From NCBI GenBank assembly GCA_017546455.1, contig JAFYWY010000015.1:1-37580 (forward strand): a stretch of 37,580 bases of DNA. Direction: 5' to 3'. The DNA comes from Opitutales bacterium. GTDB taxonomy: Bacteria > Verrucomicrobiota > Verrucomicrobiia > Opitutales > UBA953. Below the pieces are notes generated by a model, which did not search any database, was not told the origin of the DNA, and saw nothing but the letters and a program-made list of their open reading frames with translations. The translations under genes and the position numbers were made by a program. Positions 18,430-25,993 of this stretch are shown here, piece by piece. Within the stretch, counting starts at the first letter, position 1. Each line of letters starts with the position of its first letter.

Positions 18430-19365
18430 TTAGCAGACCAGACTTTTGAAGTCCGTAAAACCGTGTGCGATGCCACCGGGTACGCCCTTGTTCAGCACGG
18501 CGACTGCGTCGTGCGAGTGGAGCGATTCGAGGTGGGCACAAGCGATTTGAAAATCGTAAATGCGGGAATCCTTATTGAATTCCGCGTAGAGCATGCGGGC
18601 GGCATCTTCGACGAACTTGTAGTAGGCGCCGTTGAGCTCCGCGAAAGCCTGCTCGTCTTCACGCTTAACCATGACCTGCGTTTCTGTGTGGAGCGCATTC
18701 AGGCAGTGTTGCTTGAAGTCTTCGATGTAAATTTCCGGCGTTCCTGCGAGCTCCGCAAAAATGCGTGCCTTCGAGCGCTGCGAGTGCGGGATGCCGAGGA
18801 CGTTGCGTGACTGCCGCGCGTGCTCCGAAAGCTCCGCAGAGCAGGGACAGGCCGACGAGTAAACGAAGTCAAAGCCGACGAAAGAGCGGAAGCGTCCGTT
18901 TTCGAGAATGCCTTCAAACGCGCAGTTGTAATACTGGTAGCCGGCCAGCTCGCTGCGCAGGCTTTTTTGCAAAATCGGATAGTTGAATTCGAGGCGGATC
19001 TGTGCACGGGAAGAACCGATTTCCGAAAGGTATTGGCGCAAGACCTTCTCAAGTGTCGCAGGCGTGAAAATTTCGTCCAGAAAGGTGTAGAAAATGCGGA
19101 CGATGCGCGACATGTTGATGCCTTTGTGGCGGCCGTCGAGCGAGACTGTTCCCGTGACATTCGTTTCGAGCTCGATCGGATCCTGACCGGGGCGCGCGAA
19201 TTTGAGCGGAAGGCGGAAATTCGACATCCCGACCTGGAGAATCGGCACGGCGCCGCCTTCGATGCCGGTCGCATTTTCATTCTGCATATCCGGCAACGAC
19301 GCACGGTATTCCGGAGTCATCTTAAACGTCCGGTCATAAAACTTTCGCGGTGATTCGTTGCTCAT
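18430..19365 (-). CDS. folE2: GTP cyclohydrolase IB (FolE2)
   Basis: The 311-residue protein matches the FolE2/MptA (GCYH-IB) family: [20 protein letters not shown] (71-90), [18 protein letters not shown] (170-187) and GIPHSQRS (191-198). The cysteines of ACPCS (Cys173, Cys175) and His194 belong to the conserved metal and active-site region. It converts GTP to 7,8-dihydroneopterin triphosphate, the entry compound for both tetrahydrofolate and queuosine. Unlike FolE (IA), this type is not strictly zinc-dependent and can use other divalent metals, so it often serves in zinc-poor conditions. queF in the same window supports a queuosine role as well as folate. The ATG at 19365 is preceded by a T/A-rich run without a Shine-Dalgarno site. 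Confidence 0.96.
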   Translation of the reverse strand: MSNESPRKFYDRTFKMTPEYRASLPDMQNENATGIEGGAVPILQVGMSNFRLPLKFARPGQDPIELETNVTGTVSLDGRHKGINMSRIVRIFYTFLDEIFTPATLEKVLRQYLSEIGSSRAQIRLEFNYPILQKSLRSELAGYQYYNCAFEGILENGRFRSFVGFDFVYSSACPCSAELSEHARQSRNVLGIPHSQRSKARIFAELAGTPEIYIEDFKQHCLNALHTETQVMVKREDEQAFAELNGAYYKFVEDAARMLYAEFNKDSRIYDFQIACAHLESLHSHDAVAVLNKGVPGGIAHGFTDFKSLVC

Positions 19366-19503
19366 TTTAAAAAATCGGATTGCCAGTCTCTCACTTTTCC
19401 CGCTGCTTGTAAAATCATTTTATCCGCTCCGTAACGCGTACTTGAGCCGGCATTCAATTTCTGCGTTGAAAATATCCGATTATGGAATTTTGATAAAGAC
19501 AGT

Positions 19504-21810
19504 ATGAAATCGCTTAAAACCCTTGCTCTAAGTTCCTTACTCTTTGCCGGCAGCCTGTCGGCTTGGGCCGCCGCTCAGGCCTTTGAAATTTCCGCGACGG
19601 AATTGATTCGCGGAAAGCAGGATTTCGGTGAAACGCGCGTCGATAAGTCCGTGGACGGCAATATGCTCCGCATCGCCGGAAAGACCTACGCGAACGGCAT
19701 CGGGACGCACGCTTGCTCGATGATTCCGCTTGATGTTCCCGTAGGCCCTGCAGCGTTTAGCGGGAAAGTCGGCCTCGACGACGAAGTTTCGGGCGGCGAC
19801 GGTGTGGAATTCCGTATCCTTGACGGTGCCGAAGTCCTTTGGTCTTCCGGCGTGATGAAAAGCGGGGACGCCGCCAAAGAGTTTAAAGTCTTTTTGCCGG
19901 GACAGACTCGCAAGATTTACCTGTTGGCACTTGCGGGCGCTACGAATAACGCCGATCACGCCAATTGGGTGGACCTGAAATGGGAGAAGACTTTCGGTCC
20001 GCTTGTCGGAGTCGGAGGGAGTAAAATCTCCGGAAAAGACTTTGGCCTGACGCCGAATGTCGAAAAAGACCAGACGCAGGCATTCCGCAAACTCTTGAAA
20101 CATGCCCGCGAACTTTATGCGGGGGAAATCGTCCTCGAGCCGGGAACCTACCACTTCTACGCCGAAAATGCGCTCGATATGTCGCTGTGGATTTCCAATC
20201 ACGACCAGCAGCCGACACAACAGGTCATGCTACCGTTCGTCGATTTGCACAACCTGAAAATCCGCGGAAACGGCTCGACCTTCGTTTTTCACGGAAAGTG
20301 CCTGCCGGTGCTTTTCATGGACTCCCGAAACGTGACGCTCGAAGGCGTGCGCATCGACTTTGCACGCCCGCTCTACTCCGAAGCGAAGGTGTTGGGATTC
20401 AAAGACGGCAAAACTGTCGTTTCCATCGACAAAAAGGCCTTCCCGTATGAAATTCAAGGCGACAAGCTCTTTTTTGTCGGCGAAAACTACCAGCTCCAGC
20501 CTATTCACTCCGCCATCGCATTCCGCAAAGGCTCGAAGAACATCGTTTCCAATACTTCGGACATCGGCTGCGGGAATACGATTACCGTTATGCCCGACGG
20601 CAATATCGCGCTTCACCACGATTTCAGCAAGGACGGTGACGGCGTGGCAGTCGGCGACACGCTGACGCTGCGTACCTGGTGGCGCCCGGCTCCCGCTTGC
20701 GTGATTTACCGCGCGAAGGACACGACGCTGAGCGACGTTTCGATCCACTCGAGCTTCGGGATGACACTGCTTGCCCAACGTTCGGAAAACATCACGATCC
20801 GCGGAACGAAGACCGCCGAAGACAAAACGAGCGGCATGTTCCCGCGTCCCGAAACCGGCCGCGTGTACTCGGCAAGCGCCGACGCGACGCACTTCTCCAA
20901 TGTGAAAGGGAAGGTCGTCGTCGAAAATTCTTTCTTCGAAACGATGATGGACGACGCGATCAATGTGCACTCGACCTGCTTGGATATCGCGGAAATCGTT
21001 GCTCCGGACACGATTCGTTGCCGCTACCGCCACGGCCAGGCAATCGGCTTTGAACTTTTTGAAGCCGGCGAAAACCTGCGTTTCATCGCGGGGAAGACGC
21101 TGGAAAATGCGACGACGAACGTGCCCGTGAAGGCGGCTCGCCGTATTTCTCCGACGGAAGTCCTGATTACGCTCGCGGAAAATGTTCCCGCTAACGTGAA
21201 GCCGGGTGATGCCGTTGAAAATGCCGATTACCAGCCGGAAGTGGTTTTCCGCGGCAACATCGTACAGAACAACCGTGCCCGCGGAGCCCTGTTTACGACA
21301 CCGCGCAAGGTGCTCGTCGAAAACAACATTTTCCGGAACGTGGCCGGCTCGGCGATTCTGCTCGCGGGCGACGCGCAGGGTTGGTACGAAAGCGGTGCTT
21401 GCGAAGATATCGTCATCCGTGACAATATTTTCGAAAATAACCTGACTTCGCGTTTCCAATTCACGAACGCAATCATTTCGATTTATCCGGAAGTGCGCGA
21501 CCTCGCTTCGCAAAAGCGCTTCTATCACCGCAATATCGACATTTCGAGCAACGTATTCTTCACTTTCGACGTCCCGTTGCTCTTTGCGATTTCCGCGGAA
21601 AAAATCAAATTCACGGATAATGAGATTCTCTACAACGATGATTTCAAGGCTTGGAAACAAAAGCCGTTCCAGTTCCGCCGTTGCTCGGATGTGCTGATTA
21701 GCGGGAACAAAGTGGAAAGCGTTGACGGTATCGGATCTCAGCCGCAAAGCTGGTCGCTGGAAGACTGCCGTCTCGAACTCACGGCTCCCGAAGAAATCAA
21801 GTTTAAGTAA
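19504..21810 (+). CDS. Secreted NPCBM-GH110 alpha-1,3-galactosidase, paralogue 2
   Basis: The 768-residue protein is collinear with the GH110 at 9564-11858: signal peptide (about 1-22, AWA cleavage region), NPCBM (about 28-162, ANGIGTHACSMI and LDDEVSGGDGVEFRI), then a GH110 beta-helix. The acidic clusters are SADATHFSN (Asp460) and FETMMDDAINVHS (Asp483, Asp484). Long stretches are identical or nearly so to the paralogue, such as FPRPETGRVYSASADA and LLAGDAQGWYESG. Differences include a longer loop TKTAEDKTSGM before FPRPETG, where the paralogue has GGGT, and Met for the other's aliphatic residues in places. The loop could alter specificity, for example between branched blood-group B and linear alpha-Gal; this is inference. 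It is monocistronic, ending in a strong terminator. Confidence 0.9.
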   Translation: MKSLKTLALSSLLFAGSLSAWAAAQAFEISATELIRGKQDFGETRVDKSVDGNMLRIAGKTYANGIGTHACSMIPLDVPVGPAAFSGKVGLDDEVSGGDGVEFRILDGAEVLWSSGVMKSGDAAKEFKVFLPGQTRKIYLLALAGATNNADHANWVDLKWEKTFGPLVGVGGSKISGKDFGLTPNVEKDQTQAFRKLLKHARELYAGEIVLEPGTYHFYAENALDMSLWISNHDQQPTQQVMLPFVDLHNLKIRGNGSTFVFHGKCLPVLFMDSRNVTLEGVRIDFARPLYSEAKVLGFKDGKTVVSIDKKAFPYEIQGDKLFFVGENYQLQPIHSAIAFRKGSKNIVSNTSDIGCGNTITVMPDGNIALHHDFSKDGDGVAVGDTLTLRTWWRPAPACVIYRAKDTTLSDVSIHSSFGMTLLAQRSENITIRGTKTAEDKTSGMFPRPETGRVYSASADATHFSNVKGKVVVENSFFETMMDDAINVHSTCLDIAEIVAPDTIRCRYRHGQAIGFELFEAGENLRFIAGKTLENATTNVPVKAARRISPTEVLITLAENVPANVKPGDAVENADYQPEVVFRGNIVQNNRARGALFTTPRKVLVENNIFRNVAGSAILLAGDAQGWYESGACEDIVIRDNIFENNLTSRFQFTNAIISIYPEVRDLASQKRFYHRNIDISSNVFFTFDVPLLFAISAEKIKFTDNEILYNDDFKAWKQKPFQFRRCSDVLISGNKVESVDGIGSQPQSWSLEDCRLELTAPEEIKFK

Positions 21811-21826
21811 GATTTCTTTAAGCGAA

Positions 21827-21862
21827 AAAAAAGCGTTCCCGAAAACTCGGGAACGCTTTTTT
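21827..21862. terminator. Bidirectional intrinsic terminator
   Basis: AAAAGCGTTCCCGA (21829-21842) pairs perfectly with TCGGGAACGCTTTT (21847-21860) around a four-base loop, flanked by further As on the left and Ts on the right. It sits between the convergent GH110 (+) and reductase (-) genes and can serve both. Confidence 0.92.
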
Positions 21863-21875
21863 GCGACCGGACGTT

Positions 21876-23042
21876 TTAGTAAACGTCTTTTTGGTAACGG
21901 CCTTCGGCCTTGAGGGTCTTGAGCTTGGCGGCGGCGTCTTCCGGGGAGAGTCCGCCGTGCTGTTGGAAGATGTCGAGCAGGGCTGCTTCAACGTCCTTAG
22001 CCATGCGCTTGGCATCACCGCAGATGAAGAAGTATCCGCCGTCTTCGTTGAGCCACTTCCAGACTTCGGCACCGGCTTCGCGGATTTTGTCCTGGACGTA
22101 AATCTTGTATTCCTGGTCGCGGGACCATGCGCAGTCGAGGCGCGTCAGCAGACCGCTTGCAAGGGCGTCTTCCCATTCCTTTTGGTAGAGGAAGTCCGTC
22201 TTCACGCGCTGGTCGCCGAAGAAGAGCCAGTTCTTGCCCTTAGCGCCTTGTGCGGCGCGGTCTTGGACGAAGCTGCGGAAAGGTGCGATACCCGTTCCCG
22301 GACCGACCATGATCATCGGCGCGTTGAGGTCTGCCGGCGGCGCGAAGTGCGAGTTGGCGACGAAGACCGGCAGGGCGGCTTCACCGAGCGGCGCATATTC
22401 GCCGAGGAAGGTCGAGCAAACGCCGTCGCGGGCGCGGCCGTTGGTTTCGTAGCGGACGACGGCAACCGTCAGGTGCACCTTGTCGTTGCCGACGAAACGC
22501 GGGGACGAGGAAATCGAGTACAGGCGCGGAGCGAGCTTGCGGAGCTGTTCGACGAAAGCCTGTGCGGAGACGCTGACCGACGGGAATTCTTCGCCGAGGT
22601 CAACGACGTGGCGGTTGTCGATCCAAGCCTTCTGAGCGACGGGGTCGGCATTGCCGAGCACTTCGGCGAGCTTGGCTTTGTCGCAATCGCAAGCGGCGTT
22701 GTCGTGGACGAATTGGACAAATTTCTTCGTGATGGCGCCGAGGGAGAGCTCGGTCGTCAGTGCGGCGCGGAGCTTGATCGATTCGGTGGCTTTCGGGAGG
22801 GTGACGTCTTCGTCGCCGGAAAATTTGTAGGCTTTCAGGACGGCGTCGACGAGCTTTTCTGCGTTGCGCGGGAAGACGCCGAGGGAGTCACCGGATTTGT
22901 AAACGAGCCCGCTGTTGCCGAGGTCGATTTCAAGATGGACGGTTTCTTTTTGCGATTCCGGCGCATTGGCGCGGGCGCGGACGAGAAGCTTCGCCGGGTA
23001 GGGATTGGTTTTGGAGTAAGGGCAGGTGGTTACTTCAGACAT
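21876..23042 (-). CDS. CysJ-like NADPH-FAD reductase without flavodoxin domain
   Basis: The start is taken at the ATG ending at 23042 (MSEVTTCPYS), giving 388 residues; the frame extends upstream but that part is atypical. The protein matches the FAD/NADPH half of sulfite reductase alpha subunit (CysJ) and cytochrome P450 reductase. It shows the FAD motif RLYSISSS (173-180) with GVCSTF (207-212), the NADPH motif GPGTGIAPFR (247-256), CGDAKRMAKDV (341-351) and a C-terminal tail ending YQKDVY with an aromatic residue. The N-terminal FMN-flavodoxin domain of classical CysJ is absent, so an external flavodoxin or ferredoxin, or direct transfer to the hemoprotein, would be needed. Electron transfer from NADPH for sulfite reduction is the likely role. 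No cysI is visible. A hairpin separates it from ferritin. Confidence 0.85.
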   Translation of the reverse strand: MSEVTTCPYSKTNPYPAKLLVRARANAPESQKETVHLEIDLGNSGLVYKSGDSLGVFPRNAEKLVDAVLKAYKFSGDEDVTLPKATESIKLRAALTTELSLGAITKKFVQFVHDNAACDCDKAKLAEVLGNADPVAQKAWIDNRHVVDLGEEFPSVSVSAQAFVEQLRKLAPRLYSISSSPRFVGNDKVHLTVAVVRYETNGRARDGVCSTFLGEYAPLGEAALPVFVANSHFAPPADLNAPMIMVGPGTGIAPFRSFVQDRAAQGAKGKNWLFFGDQRVKTDFLYQKEWEDALASGLLTRLDCAWSRDQEYKIYVQDKIREAGAEVWKWLNEDGGYFFICGDAKRMAKDVEAALLDIFQQHGGLSPEDAAAKLKTLKAEGRYQKDVY

Positions 23043-23097
23043 AATCTTAATGGGTGGTTTAACTAAAATTGGAGTTTTTGAATTCTGTTCTAAAACG

Positions 23098-23130
23098 AAT
23101 GTTCCCGCGAGGAAAAAGCGCGGGAACATT
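23098..23130 (-). terminator. Hairpin between ferritin and CysJ-like genes
   Basis: AATGTTCCCGCG (23098-23109) and CGCGGGAACATT (23119-23130) form a perfect 12-base stem with a 9-base loop. Read on the minus strand it follows the ferritin stop by about ten bases and is trailed by CGTTTTAG, a short T-run. It probably ends the thiD-ferritin transcript. Confidence 0.6.
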
Positions 23131-23141
23131 GCATAAAAGGC

Positions 23142-23657
23142 TTATGCGGCGCTGTTTGCCGGCGGCGTATAAACGCGTGCGGCGGCATCGTTGTCCAACA
23201 TCAGCAGCCCTTGGCCTTCGCCGTTGACGAGTTTGAGGCGGTCGATGATGTTTTTCACGCTTTCTTCTTCCTCAACCTGTTCGGTGACGAACCATTGTAG
23301 GAAGACATCCGTCGCGAAGTCGTATTCCGCCTTGGCAAGGTGGACGAGTTCGTTGATGCGGCGGGTGACTTCGGCTTCGTGCGCGGCGGCGGCCTTGAAG
23401 GCTTCGAGTGCATTGGCCCATTGTGCGGGCGGTTCGTCAATCGCGGAGAGCTTGGCTGCGCCGCCGCGAGAGAGTACGAAATCGTAGAATTTCAGCGCGT
23501 GATCGGTTTCTTCCTGATACTGGATGCGCATCCAGTTGGCGAATCCGTGAAGCCCGACATCCGAGAAATAGGCGGACATCGCGAGATACAGATTTGCGGA
23601 ATACATTTCCCATTTCATTTGCTCGTTGAGAGCCGAGGTAATTTTTTCGCTAAGCAT
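23142..23657 (-). CDS. ftnA: Bacterial non-heme ferritin
   Basis: The start is the ATG ending at 23657 (MLSEKITSALNEQ), giving 171 residues; further upstream the frame is arginine-rich and runs through the thiD gene. The four-helix ferritin fold is clear, and ferroxidase residues fall at the same numbers as in E. coli FtnA: Glu17, Tyr24, Glu50, His53, Glu94, Gln127 and Glu130 (WEMYSANLYL, QEETDHALKF, HEAEV, TEQVEEE). It oxidises Fe2+ and stores Fe3+ mineral inside a 24-mer shell in the cytoplasm. No haem-binding Met of bacterioferritin is apparent. It lies 35 bases downstream of thiD on the same strand. Confidence 0.95.
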   Translation of the reverse strand: MLSEKITSALNEQMKWEMYSANLYLAMSAYFSDVGLHGFANWMRIQYQEETDHALKFYDFVLSRGGAAKLSAIDEPPAQWANALEAFKAAAAHEAEVTRRINELVHLAKAEYDFATDVFLQWFVTEQVEEEESVKNIIDRLKLVNGEGQGLLMLDNDAAARVYTPPANSAA

Positions 23658-23692
23658 AACGCCGGAAATTCTCTGAGGATTCGCGGACAAAA

Positions 23693-24544
23693 TCAAGAAT
23701 GCAAATGCGCGATGAAGCGGTCTCCGGCGACGGGAAGCGGGTTCGCGATGCCGTCGGAAACATAGTCGACGGCCCGGGCGACGGCTCCGGCGAGCGTTTC
23801 CTTGGCATCGGTATTTGCCGGTGCCGCTGCGAGATTGGCGGCGATGGCGGCGGAAAGCGTGCAACCGCTTCCGTGCGTATTGATGTTTGCGACGCGCGGG
23901 TGTTGGGCAAAGGACTTGAAGCCGCCTTGGGCCTTCGGGAAGGCGAGTGCGTCGAAAACCTTGTCGCCGTTGCCGTGTCCGCCCTTGAGCAAGACCGGGA
24001 CACCGAGGGCGTCGGCGAGTTCTTCCGCGGAGGCGGCGAGATCTTCGACGGCCGTCTCTGCGTTTGCACGCCAGGCGAATTTTTCGCCGAGCAGGACTTC
24101 GGCTTCGTCGAGATTCGGCGTGACGACGCTCGCGAGCGGAATCAGGCGTTCCCGCAGCGTGGCGATAGCGTTGTCGTCGATGAGCTTGGCGCCGCTGGTC
24201 GCAATCATCACGGGATCGACGACGAGTTTAACGGTCGGATGGGCTTCGAAAAAGTCGGCGACGGCTGCGATGATTTCCGCCGTGGGGAGCATGCCGGTCT
24301 TGGCGGCGCTGATTTTGAAAAAGCGGGCCACCTGTTCCGCCTGTTCGCGGACGAAGCTTGCGGGGACGGGATGCACGGCGGAAACGCCGTCGGGATTTTG
24401 GGCCGTCAGGGCGCTGAGGGCCGTTGTTCCGAAGACTCCGTGCGCGGCAAAGCTCAGCAGGTCGGCTTGGATGCCGGCGCCGGCGCCGGAGTCGGATCCG
24501 GCAATCGAAAGGGCGACGGGAAGTTCGTTTTCTGACTGATTCAT
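23693..24544 (-). CDS. thiD: Hydroxymethylpyrimidine/phosphomethylpyrimidine kinase
   Basis: The start is the ATG ending at 24544 (MNQSENELPVALSIAGSDSG), giving 283 residues; the same frame is open for over a kilobase upstream but that part is antisense to the acyltransferase gene. ThiD features are SIAGSDSGAGAGIQADL (N-terminal substrate-binding region), KTGMLP, VDPVMIATSG, TPNLDEAEVL, LLKGGHG and NTHGSGCTLSAAIA, the ribokinase-like anion hole with the catalytic-region cysteine. It phosphorylates HMP and HMP-phosphate to HMP-pyrophosphate for thiamine synthesis. No TPP riboswitch elements were found in the 90-base divergent region upstream. Ferritin follows in the same direction. Confidence 0.95.
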   Translation of the reverse strand: MNQSENELPVALSIAGSDSGAGAGIQADLLSFAAHGVFGTTALSALTAQNPDGVSAVHPVPASFVREQAEQVARFFKISAAKTGMLPTAEIIAAVADFFEAHPTVKLVVDPVMIATSGAKLIDDNAIATLRERLIPLASVVTPNLDEAEVLLGEKFAWRANAETAVEDLAASAEELADALGVPVLLKGGHGNGDKVFDALAFPKAQGGFKSFAQHPRVANINTHGSGCTLSAAIAANLAAAPANTDAKETLAGAVARAVDYVSDGIANPLPVAGDRFIAHLHS

Positions 24545-24634
24545 GGCGCCGAGCTTAGATTTTGTGTCTCTGCGGGAAAAGCCGAAAACGTTTTTCCGTT
24601 TGTAAAAATTGCCTCGAGGGCTTTTTGTGGTTTC

Positions 24635-25978
24635 ATGGACAATACGGTTTCTTTCAAAGCACAAGCTTCGCTCAAATCGGAGCATCGCGTTTGGATTGAT
24701 TGCGTGCGTTGGGTGGCGATGTTCCTCGTCGTCGTTTGCCACGCCTGCGATCCGTTCAATTGCTCCGTGGAATCGACGAGCAATCCGGAGTTTTTGCGTT
24801 GGGGCGCTATCTGGGGCTCGATGTTGCGGCCGAGTGTTCCGCTCTTCGTGATGATTACGGGCGCGCTTTTGTTGCCCGTGCGCGAAGAATCGCTCGGCGT
24901 CTTTTACAAAAAACGCATTCCGCGCGTGCTGATTCCGTTTTTGATTTGGTCGGTAATTTATACGCTGTTTCCGTGGCTTGTGTCTTGGGTAACAACAACG
25001 CCGGAAGCCGCCAAGGAATGCGTGCTTGCGTTCTTCCCGTATTCGAGCTTTATGAACGGCGGGACGGGGCCCGAAACCACGCTTTCCTCTGCGCTCGGCA
25101 ATATCGCGACGATTCCGTTTTCCTTCAATTTCTTCTCCGTTCACATGTGGTATGTTTACATGCTGATCGGGCTTTATCTGTACCTTCCGGTTTTCTCCGC
25201 CTGGGTTGAAAAAGCTTCGCGAAAGGCGAAATGGACCTTCCTCGCGATTTGGGGCGTAACTCTTTTCATTCCTTATGCGGACGTTTTTCTCACGCCGCAT
25301 TTGCCCTTCGGCGAGGGCTACCTTTTCGGGACTTGTTCGTGGAACGCCTTCGGGACGTTTTACGCCTTTGCCGGATTTAACGGCTACCTTTTGCTCGGCC
25401 ATGTGCTCGCCGAGCTGTCTCGCGAAATCAGTGTGAAAAAAGCACTCGCCGTCGGTATTCCGATGCTGCTTGCGGGAACGTTTTTGACCTTCCTCGGATT
25501 CTTTTGGGTGCGCCTGACGGGAAGCCTCGACAACGCTCCGGTTTTCAATGCGCTTGCTTCCGGCGGCAGTCTTTCCCGCTACCTCGCCGATGCCGCCGTT
25601 GCGCTTGCGGGAAGTAGCCCGGAAGCACTTGCGGCGTCCGTAAAAATGTTCCAGGCCGAGCCGATGGTCGAGCTCTTTTGGACCTATTGCTCGTTTAATG
25701 TCGTGCTCTCGAGTGCCGCGCTTTTTCTCCTGCTTTCTAAAATCGAAATTGCGCCGGGCCGGTTTACGCGCCTGCTCGCAACGCTCGGAAAAATCGGCTT
25801 CGGCGTTTACCTCGTCCACTACTTTTTTGTCGGACCGAGCTACCTGCTTGCCGTCTGGCTCGGGGTGCCGCTCGAAGTGCAAATTCCCGTTTCCGCGCTT
25901 TTTGCCTTTATCGCGACCTATCTCGTCGTGCGCGCGCTGTACGCGGTTTTGCCCAAGCCGAAAATTTTCTTGGGATAA
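24635..25978 (+). CDS. Acyltransferase 3 family membrane protein
   Basis: The 447-residue protein has ten or so hydrophobic helices and the landmarks of the acyltransferase_3 family (OafA/WecH/NodX type). These are an N-terminal helix with WIDCVRWVAMFLVVVCHAC (Arg25 and His36, the conserved Arg and His), LFVMITGALLLP, the WYVYMLIGLYLYLPVFSAW segment and a late helix GFGVYLVHYFF. Such proteins move acetyl or other acyl groups across or onto the membrane to modify surface polysaccharides, LPS or peptidoglycan-linked sugars; the substrate here is unknown. It is divergent from thiD and convergent with the NAD(P)HX repair gene, whose stop lies 15 bases away. No other polysaccharide genes adjoin it. 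Confidence 0.9.
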   Translation: MDNTVSFKAQASLKSEHRVWIDCVRWVAMFLVVVCHACDPFNCSVESTSNPEFLRWGAIWGSMLRPSVPLFVMITGALLLPVREESLGVFYKKRIPRVLIPFLIWSVIYTLFPWLVSWVTTTPEAAKECVLAFFPYSSFMNGGTGPETTLSSALGNIATIPFSFNFFSVHMWYVYMLIGLYLYLPVFSAWVEKASRKAKWTFLAIWGVTLFIPYADVFLTPHLPFGEGYLFGTCSWNAFGTFYAFAGFNGYLLLGHVLAELSREISVKKALAVGIPMLLAGTFLTFLGFFWVRLTGSLDNAPVFNALASGGSLSRYLADAAVALAGSSPEALAASVKMFQAEPMVELFWTYCSFNVVLSSAALFLLLSKIEIAPGRFTRLLATLGKIGFGVYLVHYFFVGPSYLLAVWLGVPLEVQIPVSALFAFIATYLVVRALYAVLPKPKIFLG

Positions 25979-25993
25979 TCGGAGCGAGCGGGC

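Noticed and set aside
23658-23864. In-frame N-terminal extension of ferritin
   Set aside because: It is arginine-rich and overlaps the coding part of thiD; the ferroxidase residues match E. coli FtnA numbering exactly from the ATG ending at 23657.
24545-24634. Possible TPP riboswitch in front of thiD
   Set aside because: The thi-box elements (CTGAGA, ACCTGATCTGG-like) are absent and the divergent gap of about 90 bases is too short for a full one plus a promoter.
24545-25882. Long minus-strand open frame upstream of thiD that would extend it to 729 residues
   Set aside because: The extra part is charged, low-similarity sequence antisense to the acyltransferase gene; thiD has a good family start at the ATG ending at 24544.
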